NCBI GenBank assembly: GCA_032209605.1
Contig: JASFXZ010000026.1
Location: forward strand, 7,440,001 to 7,504,000
Origin: Mactromeris polynyma
Taxonomy: Eukaryota; Mollusca; Bivalvia; Venerida; Mactridae
Reading direction: 5' to 3'
DNA length: 64,000 nucleotides
Position numbers and translations under genes: made by a program. Position 1 is the stretch's first letter; each line of letters begins with the position of its first letter. Shown one piece after another: positions 13,601 through 25,308 of the stretch. The notes under the pieces were generated by a model. It was not told where the DNA came from, made no database searches, and saw only the letters and a list, made by a program, of their open reading frames with translations.

Positions 13601-16600
13601 TTGAATGATTATAAAGCAACTTAGTACAGGACAATTTCAAAGACATGTAGGAAACTGATTCCTTCATTTGTGAAATTCGTTGTCTAAAAACCCGGGGTTT
13701 AGCCTAATAACCGAAAGCTTCATGTTTATGGTTGTTTTGGATACAAAACTAATTTTAGCGTCAGGTGAATTCAATATTAATTTAACTCACCCATTCTGGA
13801 GCAGGCGCTGTCTCTGTCATATGTAGACGACACTCGTCGTCCGTTCAACCAGTACACTTTGTAATACTTAGACATGCCCTAAAATATAAATCCAAAGACT
13901 TTCTTCAAGTGAATACCAAAAAAAGAGAGCAATTATCTTACCAACCCAAAAGAGAACTGCGTCACGTGGTTTGAGCTAATTATTATATACTACTGGTCCC
14001 GTGCTCACAGAGGTTCAACAGATCAATTTGATCCTGAAAAAATGGTTTCCACTTTCTTTAAGCACCTGAAGACTTCATACAGTAGTTCTCATGAGAGAAC
14101 ACAATAATACCTACATACCTTCTAATTGACTGTAAAAAACATCTAAAGCTTTAACATTTTGTCGAGAAATTCATACTTAAGACTGCAATTGATCTTGATC
14201 AAATCTGGGTTAGTTTTGAAGAATCTGTCTAAACTTATTATTTTCCAATCTTTTCTATACAAGTATAATATCTGAATTCAAAGTTTTCAGAAATTTGCTA
14301 AATCTGCTTGAATATCACACCATGTTGAAATACTTTACTTTACATACTGATTTAATTGGGGATTCGGAGAAACTCTATTTGATCTTGATCCTGAACCTGA
14401 AAATCAATTCTTCGCGAGAAAGGGGGCCCGGGCTAATTTTGAAAAGCAACTTATTAATTTTTGTCGTTTTGGCTGACTTGATAGAGTAAAACCAATTGTC
14501 CAACTCCAGTCGAAATAAGTGTCTTAACTCTGTGTCACAAACAACCTGTAGCTCATAGTTGTGTCTATTATTGCTTTAAATAACGAATACAGGTAATTAA
14601 TATTGTATTTTTAAACAAAAATACCCAGCTATTATAAATGTGCATTTTCTATCAGATGTTCGTTTTGTGACAAATTGTACTTACAGGTACTTTTAGGTTA
14701 CCACGGTAACGCATACAATACATTTCACACGTTGACAATAATTTCTGCGTAGTTTCGCTAACTTGAATCATATTTGCTGTAAAGTGAACAATTTTGCGTT
14801 AATCGTACGACAAAATATGCAAATATTATATGACATAATAGACAGGTATTAAAAAGAAATATCTTGAAAAAAGATGCTCGGCGCAATTTGAAGGTTAAGA
14901 TTTGTTGTAACATAGTGAAATTGCCGAGATCTTACGATTTGCTGGGTCTCTCCAGATCCGAAATTGGATCACGGTAAATTCACCAAAATTCAATGGTTTT
15001 CGGTAAAATAACGAACCCTTATCGAAAGTTTAACCAATCCGCGTTGTAAGGTTGAAGAGAAGTTGGTTTAGCGGTTACCTTAAGATTTGATTTTGGTTAA
15101 CATAACACTGATATGCAAATAACCAAGTCATGCTAGTACGGTTGCGCCGAAAAAGAAACAACGTTAGTCAGTCATCAAATTGCACTCATGGATAATTATA
15201 TTAGAGAAATTTTACCAAGCTCTATGACGTCGACAGCTGCAACCAAAACACGGTGATAATTACGGCATATTGTCAACTGTCGATCATTTATAGGATTTAG
15301 ACGGATATGCATCAACTAACAAAAAAGTCATGTGAAAACCCCCCAGGTGCTATTTAATGTTTTTCATTTGAGTCAAATCGGTCTGAATATGCATAGTTAG
15401 TGCTAAAAGTTGACATATGTCTGAATTTACCGGTATTTGATGCGTCGCATACAAAATGGCAAGTTAAAACCAGAACAGTATAACTTTAGCAAAAACATAG
15501 TGGGAAACAAAATCAGCATTGACCAAGTCAATATATCGTATAGGAGTGTGTATTTCGAGCAATTGCCACACTTCTGAGGCCATTATCACTCTTATTGGTG
15601 TTTTAATTTTTTCATGTTTGTCTAGGTTGACACATGAACAAAAAATGAGCATAATATTACTTTAAAATCATATGGAACGATAGAAAACAAGTTTTGAGGA
15701 GTACACACATGCATATTTCCAACCACAAATTCTAAGAGTTAATCTGTTTGAGGTCGGTCATACTTTGGGGCTTACGAGTGATAATATCTGGAGGATAACT
15801 TACGGATTGCTGTTTTATGTAGTGTCTGTAGAACGGTCAAAGTATTCCCGGTCAATATTAATTGGACAGAGCCATTGTGAATCACAAGTCTACCACTGCA
15901 AGGACCTGAAATGTGCAGTATGAATGTTGTAATATAGTGCTGCTATGGGATTTACAACCTCTTCAGTAAGTGACGTCATTTCAAGAAAATGCAACATGTG
16001 ATGTCACAATTTGCAAGCAGGAAACAATATTTATTACATAATTTTATGATCACTTCATTTTCATATTGCCATACGCTGCAAATATTGCTTACTGTCAGTA
16101 CATGATGTCATCGGATGTGACGTTTTCTGGAAATGACGTTACTCAAAGATGTTGGGAATCGTACAGCGGCGCTCAATTATGCATTTTACTTTGCTATTAT
16201 AGTATAATACAACCCAGCATGTTTAATTATAGTGAGTCCCGTTTTCAGATAAACGAACCATCGCGTTATATTCGATTCATTCTCAGACTGATCGGTTTCA
16301 ACTTTGAACAACACTAAGTCTTTCCTCGGAATGTAAAGACGACAAAGAAGGTACTTGAATGGTATCTGCCCCGCACATTCTCTGTACTGCTTTGCATAGT
16401 TGTCTTGTAGAATCATTTAGAATCGCAAGCACATTGTGTCTCTTACAACTTAATCTGTATGGTATAAAAATGAATGAATCTGCAAATTTGTGGAAGAAGA
16501 TAAACCAGGGTAAATTACCTTAACCGACGAAATGAGCGCTGCTGTGGGATTAACAGCCTCTTCTGTAAGTGACGTCATTTCAAGAAAACGCAACATGTGA

Positions 16601-19600
16601 TGTCACTTATACAAGCAGGAAGTGATATTTACTCCATATGGTCACTTCGTTTTCACATTGCCATATGGGGCAAATATTGCGTACTGTCACAAGTTACGTT
16701 TTCTGGAAATGACGTCATTTAAATAGGAGATTGGAAATCGTACATCGGCGCTCAAATGGTTATTAATAATACATACCTGTATGTATAGCAAGTTTCATTT
16801 GTAATTTAGTAGTTGAATGTCTTCCTATTTCAAGATCACTACAGCACGTCATAATATCGAGTGCAAGATTAGCTATCTCACAGGCATGTTCAACTTGCTT
16901 TTGGGCTACAGAATCTGTAAAAATCAGAAAAAGATGATTATGTTACATAAAACATAAATGTCCAATTCGAGTTGTGTCAATGCCACCAGATATGCGATAT
17001 GATGTCTATTACGACACTAGAGCTACCAACAGACATTAAATGACCTTCAGGCATATCCAGCATCATTAACCTTGAGCGACACAGTGGTAATTGTGTTATG
17101 TTAATCGTTATAATGGTGATGAGAAAATACATATTAATGACATTGAATTGTTTCTTGTGTATAACCGATACTGTACACAGCCAATCAAAGCCTCTGAGTA
17201 TTTCGATTTCACCATTTGATATTGAACTTGGAACTGACATAGCTGAAAGCTGGGGGTTCATTTCAGGTCATATTGTGATGTAACTGTAAGCTTACCAGAT
17301 GATCTGAAAACCCATCAAGGGGATAAAGAGATGCAAATCGGACAAGAGCTTAGATATATATTTTCTTGTTGAACACAAACAACAAATCAATCAAAAGCCG
17401 CAAATGCGTTTTAAACAAAATGATTGAATTAAGACTTTTATATAATAACAAACCTGAAACCACAAGGAGATATTGTCCCATTCTTGAGACAGGGAACACG
17501 TTGTATTGTTCCATTCTCTCATCTAAAAGTTCCATAACAAGTGTTAGTATATGTAGAACCTGGTCGGCAGCAAACGTGCTGAAGAATTCTGTAAATCCTG
17601 CTATACTGATGAGGAATAATGTTGTCTCTGATACCTGGTAAGGTATCATGTTGATTGGCTGACTAACATCAAATTTATGGACAAGAATGCGTGGTACTAG
17701 CTGCAAATAGATATAATATAGAATAAGAAACCCGGAAGGTATTTTAGGCAAAATAATTGCATATCTAGCTTATGCACAATTGATTTAACGCGGCCATTCT
17801 GTACAACTGTTCTTATTGTATGACAAATATAATTAATACAGTAAAACCTCAATTAAAGACCACCTCATAATTAAGACCATTTTCACTGTTTTGCTCTTAA
17901 TTCTATCTCAATATTAAGACCACATTAATAAGAAGACAAGAATTCAATGGTCCTAAGGGTGGTCCCCTTATCGAGGTTTTACTGTATATAACACATATTT
18001 CAGCATAATTATTTGATAACTTTACAGTGCATTCAATATGTCGCTTTACGTCTATAAGATAACTTACCCCAACATACAAGTCAATTAATCGTACAATCGT
18101 ATTCTATTCTGGAGTCAACACTTTAGTATGGCATGGGGTCTCTCGTCCCCAACTTTGTTTTGTAGGATCTGGTTGAGAATATGACATACCCTTTGCAATA
18201 AGCTCGTACTTTTAGATAACGGTACTTGAACTAGTCATAAAACCCCATATTGTAGAGTCAGTACAGTTACGCGCCGATAAAGTGAAATGCACGTGTTTCA
18301 GTTTGAATTGAAATTCCGACTCACACGTGTTCTGTCTGAACAAATATATTTTTATTAAACGAGCTCAAGAATGACATTTGATATTTGAGATGAAATGACG
18401 GACACCAGCTGTGCGAACATGTATGTTTCATACACTCAAATACTTCCCTAATTGGTCACTTTTATAGTTGTCAAATGGAATGTTAAAACTCAAACAAATT
18501 TGTTACAATTTTCAAAATCCCGCATCAAAAGCCTTAAAACGCAATTTAACAAATATATCGTAGTGTGACCATTGAGAGCAATGTTTCTCACATATATTAA
18601 TATTTGTTGTAAATATTTGTCTGACTTTTTGTAACTGTACCGTTATATTACATTTTTAAATTTTCACTATGCATCTCATGACTGTTTTTTCTCTCACTGA
18701 TTATATACATGTATCTGGCAAAAAAGTAAATTGTAAATTATTTAATGCCTAAATAACACGTAGTGTATTGAATAGTTTCAGCTTATATGCGATAAAATAA
18801 TATGGGCTGAGAGAATGTCTTTCATCCACGCATACCAGTGACAGTGAAAGCTTACCTATCGTCTATTATACATTTATAAATATATTTATTTATTTAAGTC
18901 TCATTAATATACATATACAATACTAACTACAACAATTATTTCGGTAAAAATGTATATCACTACTCAACTTTAGAGTTATAAGAGACTGCATCAAAAATAA
19001 ACACACACATTATTTAACCATTGAAATAATGACATAATGATATCTATTATGACCATTGCTTTACCTGATTGACAACTTTGTCTGTCGACTCCCTCTGTTC
19101 GTCCACCTTCGTTGTTACACCTTTAAGCCAATGCGAAACTAAAACCACAAGTCTTATCTGCTCTCGAAATACAATTACAAACAATATGATACATGAAGCC
19201 ACCGTTCCAATGCATAACAAGGATATAAGTATCATTATAACTCCCTTTGTAAGGGACATTCTTGATGTTGCTTGCATTGTTTTCATTCCTTCGTGTGCTT
19301 GTCGTAATAGTTTATCCCTGAGACGCATCAGAGCTTTAATATCATACACGTCAACTGTGTTATTTGCATGTGGTGGTAACTTTGTAACTAGATGACGTAT
19401 TGTTTGATATAGATCATAAGAGCATGCAATGCTTCGATTGGTTGATTTGGCTTCGATAGGGCATAGGTACGAATCAAATTGTGCAGTGAAATGAACCAGT
19501 CCCTCAAAATTATCTAAACCAACTTCTGAAGTGTTTTTGGCGACCTCTAGCACATTGAAAAGGATTCCTAACCCAAACACAGCGTCTGACTGACTTTGGT

Positions 19601-21385
19601 ATTCATAATGTGTTTTCCAGTGATTAATCTCTGTCATATGAAGGCTTTCAGAGGAAACAAGCGCTTTCAAAGACTTTTTAAACCGGAGATAAAATTTGGA
19701 TATCTGAAAAATATTTTGAGAACCCATGTTTCTCCAATCCCTGATGTCGCTTAGTACGTTCCATACTAATAGTGACTTTTCTGTAAAGAGTTCGTCTAAC
19801 GCAATGTCAGTATTAGAACAAGCTTTAGAAAATGGATCTTTATTTTCATCCGATTCGATTATTTTTTCGTGGTGTTCCTTAATCAGATACTGCCCTGTCA
19901 ACTCTAGATGCTCCAATGTAGTAAGATATTTATTCATCTGTAATAAAAAGAGAGAGAATAAGTAGTTACAGGGAACGCCACATACATTATACAATGCCTC
20001 TTCACACAGACCTCCGGGAAAACAACACTCGATAAAAAGTAGGGCATTTGAGGAAACTCAAGGGTACATACGTAAGCAGGGGCAAAGGAATGGCCTGGTC
20101 GACCATAGACCGAGAAAGATTGATATATATTTATCAATACAATTTAACGTATAAATTCAACATCCTTTAATGAATGAACTAATATGTCGTTAAACATCGT
20201 ATCTCGACTATCGAAATTAAGTATATGTCCGATCACAATAAATTCAATACAGTAATCGTTAAACCCTTCGGTCAATCTTGCGCATCGTTTGTTTTCTACT
20301 TTGGATTTGTTACACAATCCGTTTGACCCAATACAATTCGTAAATACAATATACTCTATGGCATAATTCTTCTCATTGCAATAGTATACACTAGCATTAA
20401 GGTAACAGTTTTGTTTCAATATGCTAATTATATTTGATTGATAAGTATCATACATACTTGCCATGACTGTTTATCATGAATCATGAATATTGTGAGCTTG
20501 CATATAATGTGTACATACCTTTGTTGCACCAACGATTTCATTACCGGCATCAGCCAAAAACAGCAGACAGTATACCACACTTAGGAAAGCTAGAATACCC
20601 GACGGCAGGGCTAGTTCTAGAAATCGTCGTTTCCGACTGTCAGCTGCCGCCGATTTCTGTTGTCGCATTTCGTCCTCGACTGCAAGAATATGTTGTAAGA
20701 ATGAAATCCTAATATGAACATGGTTTTACTCACCAAGATGTCTGACTCGTATTTTCGATCAAATCAGTTGCTCAGTTTTACAATTGAAAACATTATACCT
20801 TCCATTACAAACACATATATTATTAAAGCGAATACTCGTAACCTTTAAAATAAAAACAATACTCGTAAGGAAAGGATCCATCCTCAGTACCCAGGCTATT
20901 TATATTATATACATATATGATACCTTTGGCAAACTGACTGTTAAAAAGCTCGAACACATGAATAATTAGTTAGGTGAAATCCAGCCGCTTGATTGGCCGC
21001 ATGACACACACCTCATGCGATACGGAAATTGCCGAGCATTTACGTATGAAATCGAGGTTGATCGCGGCTATCGAATAGCACATTTTTTTCAATGGTCGCT
21101 GCCATTTAGTCGAATTTGCTGATAGCTCTTCACAAAGGAGATTCGTTCTATTTTGTTATCGTCTATTTCATTGGTCGAGAAATGCTAGCTAGCCAGTTTG
21201 CCCTGGGTATCATATATGTTATGAATAGCCTGGGTACCGAGGATGGAGAGGATCATACCTGTATTATTCTCATCTAATTTAGCAAGCATGTCTTCTAAGT
21301 CCTTCTGTGTGTTAATTTCTACTCTCGATTGTCTAGCAAAGACAGAAAATCTAGCCGTTTGCCATTGGTTCCAGGTTGGATTCAT
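10455..21385 (-). CDS. NIT-domain receptor with degenerate guanylyl cyclase domain (9 exons, 670 aa predicted)
   Basis: Joined exons (minus strand): 21385-21259, 20679-20519, 19937-19065, 17700-17454, 16914-16777, 15905-15804, 15621-15524, 13878-13791, 10633-10455. Phases agree at every junction and the total is 2013 nt. Order: cytoplasmic N-terminus, TM1 about 62-84, extracellular helical region about 85-327 resembling a nitrate/nitrite-sensing (NIT) domain, TM2 about 328-352, linker, class III cyclase fold about 388-597, and a 75-residue tail. In lophotrochozoan NIT-guanylyl cyclases this layout makes cGMP. Here the two metal-binding Asp positions are Ser419 and Gln463, the purine-reading Glu is Ser459, and the transition-state Asn and Arg are Thr539 and Thr543. 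Catalysis by this chain is therefore unlikely and a pseudoenzyme or dimer partner is inferred. The start at 21385 is the first Met of an exon that is also open upstream. The donor of the seventh exon is weak (TTG then GTCAAT). Cyclase fold is well supported; NIT is moderate. Confidence 0.78.
10829..13526. repeat. 29-bp minisatellite, about 93 copies
   Basis: Tandem copies of a 29-bp unit that starts GAGCAGTGAA and ends CAAGTAT. The lower-coordinate half mixes variants (GCGCAGTG, AAATTCAAAC). The half above about 12 kb is much more uniform (AACTTCATAC), which fits recent homogenisation at that side. The array lies wholly inside the last intron of the NIT pseudocyclase gene. Confidence 0.97.
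13791..13878 (-). CDS. NIT pseudocyclase exon 8 (end of cyclase fold)
   Basis: Codes residues 583-611. GMSKYYKVYWLNGRR matches the K-G-x-x-x-x-x-T-Y-W-L-x-G strand that closes class III cyclase domains. It sits between TTTTAG and GTGAGT. The intron after it contains the 29-bp minisatellite. Confidence 0.72.
14879..15150. mobile_element. Foldback MITE family D (TCGGCGCAA ends)
   Basis: Ends TCGGCGCAATTTGAAGG and GGTTGCGCCGA. The body has AAATTCACC and ATGCAAAT blocks shared with copies at 21.5, 30.9, 45.7 and 48.7 kb. It is intronic in the NIT pseudocyclase gene. Confidence 0.78.
15524..15621 (-). CDS. NIT pseudocyclase exon 7
   Basis: Codes residues 550-582. TPIRVIMASEVWQLLE matches the (L)-K-I-H-x-S-x-x-T-x-x-L-L block near the end of cyclase domains. 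The acceptor is CCTAG. The donor used here (TTG/GTCAAT) is weak and was chosen because it joins in phase to the next exon, so a few residues could be missing. Confidence 0.6.
15804..15905 (-). CDS. NIT pseudocyclase exon 6 (degenerate GDTVN-R region)
   Basis: Codes residues 516-549. ILTGNTLTVLQTL aligns with the L-F-G-D-T-V-N-T-A-S-R-M block of active cyclases. The Asn and Arg that stabilise the transition state both align with Thr. It lies between TTTCAG and a strong GTAAGT donor, and phase is kept on both sides. Confidence 0.72.
15936..16178. mobile_element. CRE-bearing MITE family C
   Basis: Inverted ends built on GAGCGC(T/C)GCTG. Internal motifs: GTGACGTCATTTC, ACATGTGATGTCAC, TGTGACGTTTTCTGG and AATGACGTTAC. 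It lies in a NIT pseudocyclase intron, upstream of exon 6 in gene order. Confidence 0.75.
16533..16755. mobile_element. CRE-bearing MITE family C
   Basis: Second copy in the same intron, 22 bp past exon 5. It carries two full TGACGTCA sites (about 16572 and 16710). Confidence 0.78.
16777..16914 (-). CDS. NIT pseudocyclase exon 5
   Basis: Codes residues 470-515. HACEIANLALDIM and LQMKLAIHTG match the conserved H-A-x-x-I-A-x-x-A-L and L-R-I-G-I-H-x-G blocks of receptor guanylyl cyclases. It is bounded by TTACAG and CAG/GTATGT. A CRE-bearing MITE copy ends 22 bp inside the following intron. Confidence 0.8.
17454..17700 (-). CDS. NIT pseudocyclase exon 4 (start of cyclase fold; both metal Asp lost)
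   Basis: Codes residues 388-469. LVPRILVHKF matches the usual entry of class III cyclases. FLISIAGFT stands where active enzymes have F-S-D-I-V-G-F, and VSRMGQYLLVVS where they have V-E-T-I-G-D-A-Y-M-V-V-S. The fold is kept while the catalytic Asp, Asp and Glu are replaced by Ser, Gln and Ser. The donor is a weak GTTTGT. Confidence 0.82.
17839..17984. mobile_element. MITE family A (TA-flanked, CAGTAAAACCTC ends)
   Basis: Clean copy: TA, CAGTAAAACCTC, internal inverted blocks of 'AAGACCACCTC', GAGGTTTTACTG, TA. A TA duplication and short inverted ends fit a Tc1/mariner-type non-autonomous element. It lies in the NIT pseudocyclase intron just upstream of exon 4. Confidence 0.8.
19065..19937 (-). 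CDS. NIT pseudocyclase exon 3 (NIT-like extracellular domain and second TM)
   Basis: This 873-nt exon (291 codons, phase 0 at both ends) codes residues 97-387. It is a mostly helical extracellular region with several N-glycosylation sequons and a few Cys, then the hydrophobic segment GVIMILISLLCIGTVASCII and a 35-residue cytosolic linker ending VVNQ. A TM-helical-TM-cyclase order is what suggests NIT. No strongly diagnostic motif is visible, so another sensor fold remains possible. Confidence 0.75.
19957..20110 (-). repeat. Interspersed repeat family F, end fragment
   Basis: Inverted end block (ACAGGGAACGCCACATACAT, CACACAGACCTCCGGGAAA) in the NIT pseudocyclase intron upstream of exon 3. Confidence 0.65.
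20519..20679 (-). CDS. NIT pseudocyclase exon 2 (first transmembrane segment)
   Basis: Codes residues 43-96. A basic stretch (SRKRR) comes before a hydrophobic segment (about FLELALPSGILAFLSVVYCL), which suggests a signal anchor with the basic side in the cytosol. It is flanked by TTGCAG and GTATGT and enters in phase 1 and leaves in phase 0. Confidence 0.75.
21259..21385 (-). CDS. NIT pseudocyclase exon 1 (N-terminal cytoplasmic part)
   Basis: Codes residues 1-42 (MNPTWNQW to DENNT) and ends in phase 1 at a CAG/GTATGA donor. The frame stays open upstream to about 21454, and an acceptor-like AAAG lies just before the ATG, so a longer N-terminus or an upstream 5' exon is possible. Confidence 0.6.
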
Positions 21386-21550
21386 AACCTTTAAATAAAT
21401 ACAAAAATATTTATGATGAAGAATATAATTCAATCGAGAGGATTCATGATCCAATGGATGCTAGGAATGTTTAACATCTTTCACTGACTTTTGAAATAAA
21501 AAATCTACATGTCGATTAGGAAATCCCACGAACGTTTGGCTGCGAGATGG

Positions 21551-21836
21551 TCGGCGCAATTTGAAGGTTAAGATTTGATGTGCAACATAACACAATGCTG
21601 AGATGTTACGTTTGCTGGTCACTCCAGATACGAAATTTATTTGGATAAATTCACCGAAATTCAGTGGATTTCGATAAGGTAACTTACCCTTAGCGAAAGG
21701 TTAACGAATCCGTGTCAATGTTACAAACGTTGTTCGGTTGAAGAGAAATGGCATTGGTCGTTAAGCGTAAGATTTGATTGGTTTACGCAACACTGATATG
21801 CAAATAGAAAAGCCATGTTCATTCGGCTGTGCCGAA
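21551..21836. mobile_element. Foldback MITE family D, upstream of the NIT pseudocyclase start
   Basis: Same ends and body as the 14.9-kb copy; it lies about 170 bp upstream of the predicted ATG. Confidence 0.75.
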
Positions 21837-23902
21837 AATATATCCCGAGATAATTACTGTTATTTAAAACAAATATTGCAGTTAATTGAAACACCCCCAT
21901 TAGGGTTTGAAAGAGTCCAATAAAAAATGTGCATAGCAACTCATTAAGTCAATAGGCAGACGTGTTTTGAAATTATGCCACGACATGAAGACTTGTAGTA
22001 TACCTGAGATAACGGTGCATGAAGCAGCCGGGCTAGCCTTGTTCGTTCCAGGGTTCGTCTTGTCTTGTGTCACACTGGTCAGGTTTTCAAACACCACTGC
22101 ACAATCCCCCCAACACTTAGTGACAAGATGAAAAACGTCGGCTTTCAATAAGTGTACAGTTTTATTTTTTTAACCTGTTGAATATATTTACACGTCTTCG
22201 TTATGCATAGATTAACACCAACAACCTCTGTGCGTAGTCAGTTACACTCAAGTTGGAGGAAGTTATACTGGTTGGTCATTTCATAGAAACGCTTGCATTT
22301 TGTTTGCATTTTTTCTATCATTTGACTACAAACTGAAACTTTCAAACATACAGGAGAAGTAAAACACAATGTCATAAAAATCAATTTTAAAGTTAGAACT
22401 TTGCATAAAATGTGTTACTTACTTAGGTATTGAAATATGTCGCATAAATTCCTTAAGGATTCGCAAATTATTTTTTACAAGATAATAGCTACCATGCTTC
22501 TGGTAGTAGTTGGTAGTGCTTGTATCCTAAGTATATGGAATATGTCAGTGAAACATTCATTGCACAACAACTGATACAGTCATGCAAGATTTATGGTTAT
22601 GCAACTATCTTTACCTGCGTCATGAGTAACTTTTTTTTCAATTAACACCGCGACTGAAGTTTTCCAAAATATCTACTTAAGTTGCTGTTCATAATTATCA
22701 CACACATTCCCTTTTTTGTGTTATCTTCGATATAACTTATTATGTTTAAAGATACATAAGAAAAGGAATGGAACTGAAATCGCAAGATACGTCGAAATGC
22801 ATTGTACGAAATTGATGATTTTTGTTGACTAGCAAATTAGTGCTATTACGTTTCAATACCACCTCTTTACATCGTTTTTAATTAGTTTCAGAGGAGATGC
22901 TGTTATAAAATAGCTTTATCTTCATATAGCAATTGACAGATTTCCCGTGAAAAAAAATTCCTATAAATGTGAAGTCATCATACGGTGAGGCAGGTTTTTA
23001 AGTTTTCACAGTTACTTCGATTGGTTGTGTGAGTAAAAAGAAAAAGAGTAAAATCCCCATCGATATTTAGAACCCAGTACAATTATTTCATAATATCATA
23101 CATATCATGTTAAATATTGTAGTGACATGATTACTTAATACCCAATCATTATTTTACTGGATATATACGTAAAGTATTTTATATTGACTTGAAGTCCTGG
23201 AAAAAAATAACACCTGTGAAAACCGATCGATCGAACCGTCCGGAAGAGGTTCAGTTTAGACACGTTTCATTGTATAATATTAAAGTTGAAAATGAAATGG
23301 AAAATACAAGATAAATAACGTATTTGGAATAAATTAATGCCTTACCATTATATAAGTCAGAACATTAATACGAAATTCCACATTTTAAAACATTCTATAA
23401 AACATTGCTAACCATTACATTTATTAAATGACACTCATTCTGAAAAAACTCAACAATCCTGTATTTATTCTAGAATTATTCGAGCAGATGTATAAATGTT
23501 TGATATTGACTAGTCTGTAGGAATCTTCTCAGACATATCTCCATGGTCTTATAAATTATCACTTCATTCGAATGCGAAATGTGATAATGTTGCTATATAA
23601 ACACGCGTATCCTAGCGATGATAGCAAATTGAAGCCATACAGCCAGTCCTTCTACGTCATTTGTAAAGCCTTATGTATATCAATATCAGTAATCGTAATA
23701 GCGTATCATGACATTTAATAAAAAAGCTCATTGTTTGTAAACACTAGATTAATAAATGTCTTTAAGAAAAATCGTAATTTAAAATTAATTCGAACACTTA
23801 ACCGTCAGAAGTATATCCACTCTTTGTATAAACGAAACTTCTCTCATAGTTTCGACAACATGAAACATGACGAGTCTTTAGCATAACTCGACACTGAATG
23901 GG
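21837..23902. other. 5' flank of the NIT pseudocyclase gene
   Basis: A G+C-richer stretch at 22006-22115 (minus) is open (CWGDCAVVFENLTSVTQD) and ends in a good donor (CAG/GTATAC), but its phase does not join exon 1. It may be an untranslated exon or a repeat. From 22150 to 23900 nothing is supported. Confidence 0.4.
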
Positions 23903-24464
23903 ATCCAGTTAGTGCCACAATAAATGTCGTGTGTCGCGTTTGGACAGCGAATATCGTTTGTCGCTTTGCTTGTAGTGTGTCGTATCATGCGTCGCTTCAC
24001 ATGTCGTGAGTCGTATCGTGTGTCGCGTTGGAAGGTCGTGTGTCGCTTCATTTGCGTGTGTCGCGCTTGGACCGCGTGTGTCGCATCGCTTGTCGTTTAT
24101 CGTATCGTGCGTCGCTTCACATGTCGTGTGTCGTATCGTGTGTCGCTTCATATGTCGTGTGTCGTATCATGCGTCGCTTCACATGTCGTGTGTCGTATCA
24201 CGCGTCGCTTCACATGCCGTGTGTCGTATTGTGTGTCGCTTCACATGTCGTGTGTCGTATCGTGTGTCGCATCACATGTCGTGTGTCGTATCGTGTGTCG
24301 CTTCACATGTCGTGTGTCGCATCACATGTCGGGTGTCGTATCGTGTGTCGCATCACATGTCATGTGTAGTATCGTGTGTCGCTTCACATGTCGTGTGTCG
24401 CTGCGTATCTCGTGTGTCGCGGTTCAAGCGCGACACAATACATTCATTGTGGCACCAACCGGAT
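23903..24464. mobile_element. Short element with inverted ends and a 31-bp tandem core
   Basis: The ends at 23903-23926 and 24441-24464 are inverted copies with about 20 of 24 matches (around GTGCCACAAT / ATTGTGGCAC). The core is a 31-bp tandem repeat built on GTCGTGTGTCGTATCGTG and CTTCACAT. This recalls bivalve 'pearl'-type MITEs, which have a satellite core. The core lacks stops in several frames, so the long Cys/Val/Ser-rich frames there are artefacts. Confidence 0.8.
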
Positions 24465-25226
24465 TCCGTAACTTTGAGGATTCTAGAGTGTCCATTCAGA
24501 TAAATCAAATTGTATCAAACATTGGTTGCTCATTATTCCCTTGATCGGATAAAGCGAATTAAGTTGAACAATTAAGTTAAATATTGGACAAGGCAGTTAA
24601 TGTTCAATTAAGTTGTGAATATCGTTTAAACAACATATTTTGTTTCCAAAATGTTGCAGTAAATTGTCATCTGCGGCTATATTAGACGCGTAGGTCAGGA
24701 TAGAAAATACACAAATCAGACTCTTGTATTTGATTTTTTGCGAGACTTGTTAGAAAAGTGACAATGCAGTGTTGTAGAATACATCTGAATGAAGGCAGTT
24801 ACTAATTATTTTCACGTAAAAATGAAAAATGATATTTTGTCAAAGACATAAGACTATGTACCTTTAAGCTTGTGAACATTTCTCTAAAGCATATGCAAGT
24901 ATACATGAATGCCTTAACTCGGTTACTCGTAGTTAACTACATTTCATACAGTTTCTGAGAGATTTCTCTACAATTGCATTCGGTGACCTTTCCGTTGGCT
25001 TTTATATTATAATTATTAAAAATATACAAAATATTATTAGTTATACAATTATAACGGTAAATGATATCGATTGTGCGATATATATTATCTTCCCATATTT
25101 ATCGAGGTCGTTTTAATCTTGATATGCGATGATGATTTAGTACAAATCAAGATAAAGATATGATTAACGTTAGAATGATAAAGCATTATGGTTATTTTAT
25201 GTTTATAGTTTGTTGTTGGATAGAAA

Positions 25227-25308
25227 ATGACTAAACATCATTGTTTATTATATCTTCTTGTATGTACGTGTATCATTATTGTACACGTGGATTGCTACGA
25301 AAATAATG
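25227..25308 (+). CDS. Ly6 gene exon 1 (signal peptide)
   Basis: ATG at 25227, then a hydrophobic run (CLLYLLVCTCIIIVHVDC) typical of a secretory signal. It ends in phase 1 at GTAAGC. Confidence 0.8.

Noticed and set aside
16977..17261. 94-aa minus-strand frame as an extra cyclase exon
   Set aside because: Residues do not align with any cyclase block, and exons 4 and 5 join in phase across it.
17350..17751. 133-aa open frame as a stand-alone gene
   Set aside because: Its core is exon 4 of the pseudocyclase gene; the outer parts are intron read-through.
20144..20464. 106-aa minus-strand frame between pseudocyclase exons 2 and 3
   Set aside because: Exons 2 and 3 join in phase without it, and it has no good acceptor/donor pair or domain; treated as intron.
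23909..24544. Long Cys/Val/Ser-rich open frames (up to 206 aa) in several frames
   Set aside because: They are translations of the 31-bp tandem repeat, which lacks stops in several frames; the sequence is explained by the element.
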